Below are positions 23,894 to 31,339 of a stretch of DNA of 31,339 bases, in pieces. The position numbers and the translations under genes were made by a program. The notes beneath the pieces were generated by a model, which saw only the letters and a program-made list of their open reading frames with translations, was not told the origin of the DNA and searched no databases. How positions within the stretch are numbered: the stretch's first letter is position 1; every line of letters begins with the position of its first letter. This DNA is from an uncultured Eubacterium sp. (GTDB lineage: Bacteria; Bacillota; Clostridia; Lachnospirales; Lachnospiraceae): assembly GCF_937958975.1 (NCBI RefSeq), contig NZ_CALGRE010000021.1, positions 1 through 31,339 of the forward strand, written 5' to 3'.

Positions 23894-26257
23894 ATGAACA
23901 TACATGAGACGGATTATAAAACAGGATTAAATCAGAAACAGGTAGAAGAGAGAATTGAAAAAGGTCTTGTAAATAAGGCTGTAGATTCGGTGGCGAAGAC
24001 CACAAGGGAAATTGTTTTAGAAAATACATTCACATATTTTAATATGATATTTATTTTCCTTGCTGTTTTAGTCTGTATTGCAGGGTCTTTTAGAAGTCTC
24101 ACATTTCTTCCTGTCGTAATTGGAAATACTTTGATTGGAATATATCAGGAAATCCGTGCCAGAAATGTTCTCGAAAAAATGAGTATTTTAAATGCCCCCA
24201 GTACGATAGTAGTAAGAGATGGTCAGGAGAAAGAAGTAAACTCAGAGAGCCTTGTAGCAGATGATATTGTTATTTTTCGTGGCGGAGAACAAATTCCGGC
24301 GGATGCAGTTGTAGTAAAAGGTGAGATATCTGTAAATGAATCCCTTCTTACCGGTGAATCTGATGAATTGACAAAGACGCCGGGAATGCATTTGCTCTCA
24401 GGGAGCTTTATTGTCTCGGGTGAGTGCTATGCAAGGCTAGAGAAAGTCGGGGAGGATTCCTATATATCCAGGCTCACTTTAGAGGCAAAAAAAATGGGCA
24501 GTGGAGAGCAGTCGGAGATGATTCGCTCGATTAATAAGCTGGTCAAATGGGTTGGTATTGCAATTATACCTGTGGGAATTATTTTGTTTGTACAGAGCTA
24601 TGTATTCAACGATGAAGGTTTCAGGCAGAGTATTGTGTCAATGGTTGCGGCAGTAATCGGAATGATACCGGAGGGATTATACTTATTGACGACAGTTGCG
24701 CTGGCAGTGAGTACCATCAGACTGGCAAAACAAAAGGTGCTTCTGCATGATATGAAGAGTATCGAGACATTAGCGCGAGTAGATGTCTTGTGTGTAGACA
24801 AGACGGGAACGATTACTGAAAATAAAATGACTGTAAATGAGTTAATAGAGGCAGAGGATATTCCGGAAGGTGAAAGCAAAAATCTTGAAACACTTTTATC
24901 TGATTTTGCAGCAAATATGACTTCGGATAATATTACAATGGAGGCAATTCAGGAGCGGTTCACAGAAGTGAGTGGAAGAGTTGCAGTAAATAAGACCTCA
25001 TTTTCTTCTAAGGTAAAATATTGCAGTGTCACATATTCTGATGGGGCGTTTGTGCTGGGAGCGCCGGAAATGATACTGAGAGACGATTATCAATATTACG
25101 AAGAAAGTATTGGGGAATATACCAAAAAAGGTTATCGTGTCATTGCTTTTGGAAAATATTTAGGGACTGTGGATGGAAAGCCGCTCACTGAAAAAGTGAT
25201 ACCATATGGATTCATCACTCTATCAAATGCTGTCCGTGAAAAAGCACCTGATACTTTTAAATATTTTGAGAAGCAGGGAGTAGATGTTAAGGTAATATCG
25301 GGAGACAATCCGGAGACTGTATCAGAAGTTGCGAGACAGGCAATGATAAGTGGAGCAGAAAATTTTGTAGATGCCACATCTCTGGCAACAGATGCTGATA
25401 TAGAAAGCGCTGTAAACACATATACAGTTTTTGGGCGGGTGACTCCAAAACAGAAACAAAAGATTGTCAATGCACTACAGGAACAGGGACATACCGTTGC
25501 CATGACCGGTGATGGTGTCAATGACATTCTGGCAATGAAAGATGCCGATTGCAGTGTTGCTATGGCATCCGGAAGTGAGGCGACGGCACAGGCATCGCAA
25601 GTAGTATTATTAGAGTCAGATTTTTCGTGCATGCCTTCAGTTGTTTTAGAAGGCAGACGTGTAGTGAATAACATACAGCGCTCGGCAAGTCTGTTTTTGG
25701 TAAAGAATATTTTTTCATTCTTATTATCCATTTTTGCGGCAGTTTTTATGATAACGTATCCGCTAGAGCCATCACAGATATCTCTGATTAGTGGTTTTAC
25801 AATTGGAATCCCTGCATTTTTCCTAGCCATGGAGCCAAACAAAAGCCGGATAAAAGGTAAGTTTATTATTAATGTATTTTTAAGAGCATTACCGGCAGGT
25901 CTTACAGATGTTATTGCGGTGGGAGCGATTGTTTTATGCGGAAGGGCATTTGGACTTTCATCGGGGGATGTTGCTACAGCAGCTACAATGCTTTTAGCAA
26001 TTATAGGATTTATGATTTTATTTAAAATCAGCGAGCCGTTGAACCGCTTTCGGGTTTTAGTTCTAATAGGAAGCATTGTTGGTCTTCTTGTATGTGGAAT
26101 ATTCCTCAAGGATGTATTTGCATTAAAGGGAATGTCCAGCAGCTGTGTATTATTGTTTGTAATGTTCTCTTTCGCATCGGAATCTATGTTCCGTTGGTTG
26201 ACATTATCTGTAAAGAAAATGAAAAGATTTAAAACGATAGAAAGAATTGTAAAATAA
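23894..26257 (+). CDS. Cation-transporting P-type ATPase
   Basis: 787 residues. The phosphorylation motif DKTGT has D302; LLTGES precedes it in the actuator domain; MTGDGVND and ASGSEATAQAS mark the hinge. Membrane helices flank these in the usual order, with about six in the C-terminal third. There is no N-terminal metal-binding Cys motif (CxxC) or CPC in the membrane, so it is not a heavy-metal P1B pump. Length and layout fit the P2-like bacterial group that includes CtpE- and CaxP-type calcium exporters. The ion is inferred as calcium or another hard cation with low certainty. It is transcribed alone from its own promoter to a bidirectional terminator. Confidence 0.85.
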   Translation: MNIHETDYKTGLNQKQVEERIEKGLVNKAVDSVAKTTREIVLENTFTYFNMIFIFLAVLVCIAGSFRSLTFLPVVIGNTLIGIYQEIRARNVLEKMSILNAPSTIVVRDGQEKEVNSESLVADDIVIFRGGEQIPADAVVVKGEISVNESLLTGESDELTKTPGMHLLSGSFIVSGECYARLEKVGEDSYISRLTLEAKKMGSGEQSEMIRSINKLVKWVGIAIIPVGIILFVQSYVFNDEGFRQSIVSMVAAVIGMIPEGLYLLTTVALAVSTIRLAKQKVLLHDMKSIETLARVDVLCVDKTGTITENKMTVNELIEAEDIPEGESKNLETLLSDFAANMTSDNITMEAIQERFTEVSGRVAVNKTSFSSKVKYCSVTYSDGAFVLGAPEMILRDDYQYYEESIGEYTKKGYRVIAFGKYLGTVDGKPLTEKVIPYGFITLSNAVREKAPDTFKYFEKQGVDVKVISGDNPETVSEVARQAMISGAENFVDATSLATDADIESAVNTYTVFGRVTPKQKQKIVNALQEQGHTVAMTGDGVNDILAMKDADCSVAMASGSEATAQASQVVLLESDFSCMPSVVLEGRRVVNNIQRSASLFLVKNIFSFLLSIFAAVFMITYPLEPSQISLISGFTIGIPAFFLAMEPNKSRIKGKFIINVFLRALPAGLTDVIAVGAIVLCGRAFGLSSGDVATAATMLLAIIGFMILFKISEPLNRFRVLVLIGSIVGLLVCGIFLKDVFALKGMSSSCVLLFVMFSFASESMFRWLTLSVKKMKRFKTIERIVK

Positions 26258-26259
26258 AT

Positions 26260-26315
26260 AACACACATGTTTCGAAACAAAAAAATGTACCGGAACATGT
26301 GTGTTTTATTTTATT
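26260..26315. terminator. Bidirectional terminator between convergent genes
   Basis: A 15-bp stem (26260-26274 with 26291-26305, one G-U) flanked by T-rich tracts on both strands. It serves the P-type ATPase gene and the convergent TetR gene, whose stop codon lies at its right edge. Confidence 0.85.
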
Positions 26316-26839
26316 AAGGATAATATGATATGAACGATTTCATCTAACGGTTCTTTTTTTCCGGATTCTTCCCATTTTAGAAATGTGTTTAGTAATGCGC
26401 CGGAATAAAAATACAATTCATAAATGGAACCGGTATATTCCGGGTAAACATAGGTTAACATAAATTCGTTTAGTGCTTCGACAATAATATCATACTGTCT
26501 TGCTTTGGATAGTGTAAGTAAAAAATCAGAATAATTGTCAAAAAATAAAATAGCCTCTTTAATATGTTGGTAGTCCTGAAAATCCTTCATAGTAAATTTT
26601 CCGTCACATTTTTCCAGATATCCTGAAATAATTTCACCCATATAATCTTTAATTACATCTTTTTTTGAGTGATAATATTTATAAAAGGTCATTCGCGAAA
26701 CACCGGCTTTTTTTACGATATCAGATATAGTAATATGTTCAAAGTCTTTGGTTTTCACCAATGAAATAATTGCTTCCCCGATACATTGTCTTGTAAAGCG
26801 GTTTCTCTGTGTGAAATTGTAAAATGGTATATATTTCAT
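26306..26839 (-). CDS. TetR/AcrR-family regulator
   Basis: 177 residues; GGAG lies 4 bases upstream of the ATG. The N-terminal DNA-binding domain reads ITISDIVKKAGVSRMTFYKYYHSKKDV, the classic TetR helix-turn-helix. The C-terminal region (IKEAILFFDNYSDFLLTLSK) is of the DhaS-like type, with ALLNTFLKWEESGKKEPLDEI near the end. It is divergent from the DegV gene, with a 12-bp perfect palindrome overlapping the presumed DegV promoter between them, so it probably represses DegV and possibly itself. Confidence 0.9.
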   Translation of the reverse strand: MKYIPFYNFTQRNRFTRQCIGEAIISLVKTKDFEHITISDIVKKAGVSRMTFYKYYHSKKDVIKDYMGEIISGYLEKCDGKFTMKDFQDYQHIKEAILFFDNYSDFLLTLSKARQYDIIVEALNEFMLTYVYPEYTGSIYELYFYSGALLNTFLKWEESGKKEPLDEIVHIILSLIK

Positions 26840-26885
26840 AAGTCTCCATTCTTATGCCGGGTTTTACGGCTTATATATTAATAAG

Positions 26886-26927
26886 TTTACACAATGCATT
26901 GTTTTGTAAATTGTATCATATTATAAC
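26886..26927 (+). promoter_or_regulatory. DegV promoter with palindromic operator
   Basis: TTGTTT (26899-26904), 17 bases, TATAAC (26922-26927) form a promoter. The -35 is overlapped by the perfect 12-bp palindrome ACAATGCATTGT (26891-26902), itself framed by TTTACA (26886-26891) and TGTAAA (26905-26910). A TetR dimer bound here would block the -35. Confidence 0.6.
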
Positions 26928-27035
26928 AGAGTATACAATAACAAGTAGTAATAAAAACTACATGCAAGAGAAAAGTCTAATTATAAATTTTAGAAAAATG
27001 TATAAACTTGGTGATAGAAGTATTAGGAGGCAAAA

Positions 27036-27881
27036 ATGAAATTTGGAATAATTGTGGATTCAGGGTGTGATTTAAAAGTTTTAAAGGGAAGCAAACAGTC
27101 TGATATATATTATGAAAGAGTGCCACTTACTTTGAGGGTTGGCGAGAAAGAGTTTGTAGATAATAATGAGTTAGATGTTTCTGGATTTATGACAGAAATG
27201 AAAGCGTATAGCGGTGCTACAAGCAGTGCAGCGCCCTCCCCGATGAATTGGTATAATGCGTTTATGTCAGCGGATGAAGTTTTTGCTATAACAATTACCA
27301 GTGAACTTTCGGGGAGTTACAATAGCGCTATGACTGCTAAAAAAATGGTTCTCGAAAAAAATCAGGATAAAAAAATATATATAATTGATTCAAAGTCGGC
27401 CGGGCCGGGACTTGCGATACTTGCAGAAAAATTGCAGGAATTAATATCTGAGGGGCATTCTTTTGAGGAGATAAAAGAGCAGATAGAAGCTTATAAAAAG
27501 AGAACAAAATTACTATTTATTTTGGAGTCTTTAGATAATCTTATTAAAAATGGAAGAGTCAGCAGACTTCAGGGAAGCATGGCCGGAATACTTGGAATAA
27601 AAATATTGTGTTGTGCAAGTGAAAAGGGAACAATAGAAATTTTAAAGAAGTGTCGTGGAAAACTCACAGTTTATGATAAAATGTTTCATGAAATGGAAGA
27701 AAACGCATACAAGGGGGGGAAAATTATTATAAGTCATTGTTTTAATAATGAAAAAGTACAATACATTGAAAAAACAATAAAAGAAAAATTTCCACAATCT
27801 CAGATAGAAATCATGCCGACAGGAGGCTTGTGCAGTTATTATGCAGAGCAGGGAGGCATAATAGTAGCATTTGAAAGTTAA
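27036..27881 (+). CDS. DegV-family fatty-acid-binding protein
   Basis: 281 residues, GGAGG before the ATG. MKFGIIVDSGCDL at the start, GATSSAAPSP and TITSELSGSYNSA in the N-terminal lobe, and IIDSKSAGPG are DegV/FakB hallmarks. These cytoplasmic proteins bind a fatty acid and, where studied, present it to a fatty-acid kinase for phospholipid synthesis. The C-terminal end GGLCSYYAEQGGIIVAF departs from the usual GPG-containing ending, so ligand handling may differ. It is controlled presumably by the divergent TetR protein and ends at 27897-27929. Confidence 0.9.
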   Translation: MKFGIIVDSGCDLKVLKGSKQSDIYYERVPLTLRVGEKEFVDNNELDVSGFMTEMKAYSGATSSAAPSPMNWYNAFMSADEVFAITITSELSGSYNSAMTAKKMVLEKNQDKKIYIIDSKSAGPGLAILAEKLQELISEGHSFEEIKEQIEAYKKRTKLLFILESLDNLIKNGRVSRLQGSMAGILGIKILCCASEKGTIEILKKCRGKLTVYDKMFHEMEENAYKGGKIIISHCFNNEKVQYIEKTIKEKFPQSQIEIMPTGGLCSYYAEQGGIIVAFES

Positions 27882-27896
27882 TAATATTTTTTTAAC

Positions 27897-27929
27897 AAAG
27901 ATACCTAAAGTAAGATTTAGGTATCTTTT
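27897..27929 (+). terminator. Terminator of DegV gene
   Basis: AAAGATACCTAAA (27897-27909) pairs perfectly with TTTAGGTATCTTT (27916-27928); the T tract is short. A second small palindrome TGTGCAT-T-ATGCACA follows at 27929-27943. Confidence 0.7.
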
Positions 27930-27947
27930 GTGCATTATGCACAATTT

Positions 27948-27961
27948 TGTAAACGTTTTTA
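27948..27961 (+). promoter_or_regulatory. Candidate CcpA (cre) site
   Basis: TGTAAACGTTTTTA matches the cre consensus TGWAANCGNTNWCA at all but one position. It lies about 50 bases upstream of the -35 of the sugar transporter operon, a plausible place for carbon catabolite control. Confidence 0.4.
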
Positions 27962-28009
27962 TTAAAAAACAGTAATATTTATTTGTTAAATTTATTTTTA
28001 ATGGTAATA

Positions 28010-28038
28010 TTGACATATAAATCCATAAATGTTATCAT
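28010..28038 (+). promoter_or_regulatory. Promoter of sugar ABC transporter operon
   Basis: TTGACA (28010-28015), 17 bases, TATCAT (28033-28038): perfect -35 and one mismatch in the -10. The start site is near 28045, inside the operator that follows. Confidence 0.8.
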
Positions 28039-28040
28039 AA

Positions 28041-28054
28041 GTTTAACGTTAAAC
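28041..28054 (+). promoter_or_regulatory. LacI-family operator O1
   Basis: GTTTAACGTTAAAC is a perfect 14-bp palindrome with a central CG, the form bound by LacI/GalR-family repressors. It covers the predicted transcription start site, so binding would block initiation. The repressor gene is not in this window. Confidence 0.75.
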
Positions 28055-28141
28055 GCATAAACTAAACTAACAATTCAAAGAAAGTGCCTTATTTTAAAGG
28101 GAAAATTGTTAAAAAATGTCTTAGAGAAAGACGTGTGTGTA

Positions 28142-28155
28142 GTTGAACGATAAAC
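28142..28155 (+). promoter_or_regulatory. LacI-family operator O2 in leader
   Basis: GTTGAACGATAAAC differs from O1 at two positions and lies 101 bases downstream in the untranslated leader. Both copies are followed by an identical 11-mer ATAAACTAAAC (28057-28067; overlapping at 28150-28160). Two sites suggest cooperative binding or looping. Confidence 0.6.
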
Positions 28156-28186
28156 TAAACCAAACAATCAGATGGGAGGATAAGAG

Positions 28187-29605
28187 ATGAGAAAGAAAAG
28201 ATTATTGAGTTTAGCACTTGTAGCAGCTCTCTCAGTTACTATGCTTGCAGGATGTGGCAGCAGTGGAAGCAAAGAAAAGTCTGAGGAAAAAGGTAAGACT
28301 ACAATTACATTAGGTATCTGGCCGGGAGATGATTTGGCAGAAAATATTCCTATGTTTGAAGGATACCAAAAGACAATGAAGGAGACACATCCTGATATTG
28401 TTGTAGAACCAGCGCCTTATACATATGCTACAGATACTTTTGTATCCATGGCACAGTCAGGTAACTGCCCAACAATTTTCGAGTCATGGTTTACAGAACC
28501 ACAGAAGTTAATTAAACAGGGTCTTATTGCTGACGTTACAGATGAATTACAGAAGCGTGGCTGGCTTGATAAGATGAGTGAGGACGTTAAGAAAATTTTG
28601 TCTGACAAAGACGGAAAAGTTTACGGTGTTCCTAGAGACGCTTATGCATTAGGTCTTATGTGTAATGTTGATTTGTTTAAAAAAGCAGGCTTAGTAGATG
28701 AAAAGGGAGTTCCAAAATTCCCTAAGACAATGGACGAATTGGCACAGACAGCAAAAACAATCAAAGATAAGACAGGTGCTGCAGGCCTTTGCTTACTTGC
28801 AAAAGACAATTCGGGCGGATGGCATTTCTCAAACATTGCTTGGAACTTTGGCGCAAATTTAGTTACAGACAATGGTGATGGAACATATACAGCAAATCTT
28901 AACTCAAAAGAAGCTGTAGACGCTATGAAATGGGTTTATGATTTGAAATGGAAATATGATGTTTTAACAGCTGACCCGACAGCAGAAGATTGGGGAACAG
29001 GTTTCCAGCAGTTAGGAACAGGCGGAGCAGCTATGTATATTGCAGCAAATGATGCTGTTGCACAGCCAACACAGACAAATGGGCTTGATGTTAAGAAATT
29101 AGCATTATGTGCAATACCGGCAGGTCCTGGCGGACAGTATTCATTAACAGGTGGTGTGCCATATATGTTCTCAAAAGATGCTACACCGGAAGAAATAAGC
29201 GCAGCATTTGACTTCCTTGAGACAATGGGTAAGACACCGGAAGCAAATGAAACTACTATCAAAGGAATGCAGGCAGATGCAGCAAACCGCGTAAGCAACG
29301 GTGTTCCTGTTATTCATACATTCCCATGCTGGACAAATCAGGAATATATCGATGCAGATAATAAGGTAGTATCTGAATATTCAAACGTAGATGAGGCAAT
29401 GTTCCAGTCATTCTTTGACGCTGTTAACACAGAAGGAAACCCTAGAGCAGAAGAAGCAGGTGATACACAGGAAATGTACGCACAGCTTACAAATGTTCTT
29501 CAGGCAGTTTTAACAAACAAAGATGCTAACATTCAGGAACTTATGGATACGGCAAATTCAAACTACCAGACAACATTAGACAGCGAATTTACAAAGAGCG
29601 AATAA
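28187..29605 (+). CDS. Sugar ABC transporter substrate-binding lipoprotein
   Basis: 472 residues, GGAGG before the ATG. The lipoprotein signal MRKKRLLSLALVAAL ends in lipobox LAGC with C23 lipidated, followed by a Ser/Gly/Lys-rich spacer. The mature part is a CUT1-type extracellular solute-binding protein (family 1): ITLGIWPGDDLAENI, VYGVPRDAYALGLMCNVDLFKKAG, YSLTGGVPYMFSKDAT. It captures an oligosaccharide and hands it to the two permeases downstream. No ATPase is in the operon as seen; such systems often use a shared MsmX-like ATPase encoded elsewhere. The substrate is unknown. Expression is set by a promoter with two LacI-type operators and a candidate cre site. Confidence 0.92.
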   Translation: MRKKRLLSLALVAALSVTMLAGCGSSGSKEKSEEKGKTTITLGIWPGDDLAENIPMFEGYQKTMKETHPDIVVEPAPYTYATDTFVSMAQSGNCPTIFESWFTEPQKLIKQGLIADVTDELQKRGWLDKMSEDVKKILSDKDGKVYGVPRDAYALGLMCNVDLFKKAGLVDEKGVPKFPKTMDELAQTAKTIKDKTGAAGLCLLAKDNSGGWHFSNIAWNFGANLVTDNGDGTYTANLNSKEAVDAMKWVYDLKWKYDVLTADPTAEDWGTGFQQLGTGGAAMYIAANDAVAQPTQTNGLDVKKLALCAIPAGPGGQYSLTGGVPYMFSKDATPEEISAAFDFLETMGKTPEANETTIKGMQADAANRVSNGVPVIHTFPCWTNQEYIDADNKVVSEYSNVDEAMFQSFFDAVNTEGNPRAEEAGDTQEMYAQLTNVLQAVLTNKDANIQELMDTANSNYQTTLDSEFTKSE

Positions 29606-29616
29606 TGAAACTGATT

Positions 29617-29645
29617 GAGCAGGTGAACAGACTGTTCACCTGCTC
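29617..29645 (+). promoter_or_regulatory. Intercistronic hairpin after binding-protein gene
   Basis: GAGCAGGTGAACAG (29617-29630) and CTGTTCACCTGCTC (29632-29645) form a 29-base perfect palindrome with a one-base centre. Only TTACTAAAAT follows, so it is a weak terminator; it probably stabilises the upstream mRNA and lowers permease expression relative to the binding protein. Confidence 0.65.
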
Positions 29646-29716
29646 TTACTAAAATAGAACGAAGGGCGTACCCCGTCCCGTAATCATCATTGACTTGTTT
29701 TTAGGAGGGGTTGGAA

Positions 29717-30637
29717 TTGAGCACAAAAAGAAATAATAAAAAGGGTTATGTGGTTTCCACGAAGAAAAATAAATTTGGTAAATCCGATTTAATGGGTTGG
29801 CTGATAATGGTGCCGACGCTTATTCTCTTCACATTCTTTGTGTGGGAACCGTTGTTAGAAAGTATAAGATTGTCACTTTATTCTGCAAAGGGTGTAGAGT
29901 TGCAGGAATTTATAGGATTAAAGAATTACATAGAAGTATTTAATGATGTAAGCTTTAAGGCGGCATTTACAAATACATTTAAGTACATAGGATGGTCGTT
30001 AATCATCGGATTTGTTGTACCAATAATTTTGGCAGTGTTCATCAGCGAGACAGTGAGAGGAAAAAGCTTTTTCCGGTTTGCTGTATATTTCCCGAATATG
30101 ATTCCGGGAATGGCAGTATCACTTTTGTGGGTTTACTTTTTCAAACCCGGTCCAACTGGTGTTTTAAATATATTATTAGGAAAGTGTGGAATTGAACCAA
30201 GTGTCTGGCTTAACAATGCGGCGCTGGTTATCCCATTAATTGTAATAGCGTTAACTTGGAAAGGAGCAGGTTCTAGCTCTCTTATCTATATGGCGGGTAT
30301 CAGTGGAATCAATCCGGAATATTATGAAGCGGCAGCCATTGATGGAGCAGGTATTTGGAGAAGAATTTATCATATCACAATTCCTTGTATTTTAAATCTT
30401 GGAAGAACAATGCTGATTCTTCAGGTAATATCAGTATTCCAGATTTTATACGAACCGTTGGTGTTGACAAATGGTGGACCGAACAATGCAAGTTTGTCAA
30501 TCATGCTTCTTGTATATAAATATGCATTTACAAAGTATGATTATCCAAACGCAGCGGCACTTTCCGTTATTATTTGTATAGTTCTTATTTTGTTAAGTGG
30601 ATTGTATATGAAACTTACGAAATCAAAAGATGAATAG
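29717..30637 (+). CDS. Sugar ABC transporter permease, MalF-type
   Basis: 306 residues from TTG 29717: AGGAGG (29703-29708) stands 8 bases before it, but only 2 before the alternative TTG 29711. It has six membrane helices, beginning with LMGWLIMVPTLILFTFFVW. The EAA loop reads YYEAAAIDGAGIWRRIYHITIPC, where the ATPase docks. The family is the first permease of CUT1 carbohydrate importers. It lies 111 bases after the binding-protein gene, past an intercistronic hairpin, and 11 bases before the second permease, so the three are one operon. Confidence 0.92.
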   Translation: MSTKRNNKKGYVVSTKKNKFGKSDLMGWLIMVPTLILFTFFVWEPLLESIRLSLYSAKGVELQEFIGLKNYIEVFNDVSFKAAFTNTFKYIGWSLIIGFVVPIILAVFISETVRGKSFFRFAVYFPNMIPGMAVSLLWVYFFKPGPTGVLNILLGKCGIEPSVWLNNAALVIPLIVIALTWKGAGSSSLIYMAGISGINPEYYEAAAIDGAGIWRRIYHITIPCILNLGRTMLILQVISVFQILYEPLVLTNGGPNNASLSIMLLVYKYAFTKYDYPNAAALSVIICIVLILLSGLYMKLTKSKDE

Positions 30638-30648
30638 GAGGTGCGGTA

Positions 30649-31311
30649 ATGTTTTTTAATAAATATAAGGACAAAACAGACGGAGCCATAAGAGGCTTTG
30701 ATGTAAAGTCAAAAAGAGTAAAAATTATCTGCCTTCTTATTGTTTTAGTTTGTTTAATATTTGCAGTAATTGCGATATACCCGGCATTCTGGGTAATGGT
30801 ATCAGGTTTTAAAAATATTCAGGAATTTACAACAGAGGCAACATTGCTTCCAAAAGTGTTTGACTTTGAGGGATTCAAAGAAACCTGGGCAAAGTTAGAG
30901 TTTGCAAAATATTATAAAAATTCATTTATTATGGTGATAGGATGTGTCATATGCGCAATTTTCTTTAATGGTTTATTGGCATATGGATTGGCAATTTTGA
31001 AACCAAAGGGACACAAAATTATAAATGGACTTGTAATGTGGAGCCTTTTGATACCGACAACAACAAGTATTGTTGCATTGTTTGTAAACATTAATAAACT
31101 TGGACTCAACAATTCATTTATACCTCTTTGGCTGGCATATGGAGCCAATGCCTTTTGGGTAGTCCTGTTTAAGGAGTTTTTTGAAGGACTCCCCAAAGAA
31201 TTGATAGAGGCGGCGAAGATAGATGGATGTAATATATTCCAAATCTTTTATAAGATAGTTTTACCATTATCAAAGCCGATTATTATGGTAATCATAATAT
31301 TCTCAGTAACA
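30649..31311 (+). CDS. Sugar ABC transporter permease, MalG-type, 3' end missing
   Basis: The first 221 codons are present; AGGAGGTG precedes ATG 30649. A cytoplasmic N-terminus is followed by a first helix (IICLLIVLVCLIFAVIAIYP) and WVMVSGFKNIQEFTTEA, typical of MalG-like permeases. The EAA loop reads LPKELIEAAKIDGCNIFQIF. The gene runs into adapter sequence at 31312, whose translation RSEEHTSEL is artificial, so the true C-terminus (about 50-60 residues by family length) is missing. It pairs with the MalF-type permease upstream. Confidence 0.9.
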
Positions 31312-31339
31312 AGATCGGAAGAGCACACGTCAGAACTCC
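31312..31339. other. Illumina adapter contamination at contig end
   Basis: AGATCGGAAGAGCACACGTC at 31312-31331, then one mismatch (A for T at 31332), then GAACTCC: 27 of 28 bases match the TruSeq index-read adapter. In frame with the permease it encodes RSEEHTSEL, a known adapter signature in contaminated protein records. It is not genomic DNA. Confidence 0.97.

Noticed and set aside
25132..26298. Long open frame of 388 codons on the minus strand inside the P-type ATPase gene
   Set aside because: The plus strand encodes all P-type ATPase motifs across this region; the antisense frame lacks recognisable motifs and is a shadow of its codon use.

Overview
The window looks like a piece of a low-GC Clostridia chromosome, most likely a gut or rumen member of the Lachnospiraceae. 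The evidence is AT-rich DNA, strong AGGAGG-type ribosome sites, a Bce-type antimicrobial-peptide module, and secreted enzymes with Thr/Pro/Lys linkers and the FN3-like, Lys-rich tail common in that family. It is the end of a shotgun contig: the last 28 bases (31312-31339) are Illumina adapter, not genome.

Layout. 1-421: two stacked terminators and AT-rich leader. 422-3264: a small membrane-anchored protein, then a MoxR ATPase / VWA protein pair. 3567-12739: three large secreted enzymes, namely a GH5 beta-1,3-glucanase fused to a GH18 chitinase, a GH16 laminarinase and a GH87 alpha-1,3-glucanase, with a small XRE regulator on the opposite strand between the first two. 12832-13278: MscL. 13347-17858: a Bce-type response regulator and intramembrane-sensing kinase separated by four unrecognised genes (one helical protein, two lipoproteins, one PEGA-like membrane protein). 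18102-20801: a second secreted GH18 chitinase with its own promoter. 21008-23789: BceAB-type ABC transporter behind a BceR-type operator. 23894-26257: P-type cation ATPase. 26306-27881: divergent TetR regulator and DegV lipid-binding protein around a palindromic operator. 28187-31311: a sugar ABC transporter (binding lipoprotein and two permeases, the second cut off by the contig end) behind a promoter carrying two LacI-type operators.

Together the four secreted enzymes attack the three main structural polymers of fungal walls: beta-1,3-glucan, alpha-1,3-glucan and chitin. Three of them end in the same roughly 170-residue module, which I do not recognise as a named family; this shared C-terminal module and the fungal-wall specificity of the locus are the main candidates for something undescribed. 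The Bce module, which in known systems senses and removes lipid II-targeting peptides, is interleaved with the enzyme genes. A link to fungal defensins is possible but purely inferred. The sugar importer downstream could take up released oligosaccharides, but nothing in the sequence proves its substrate.
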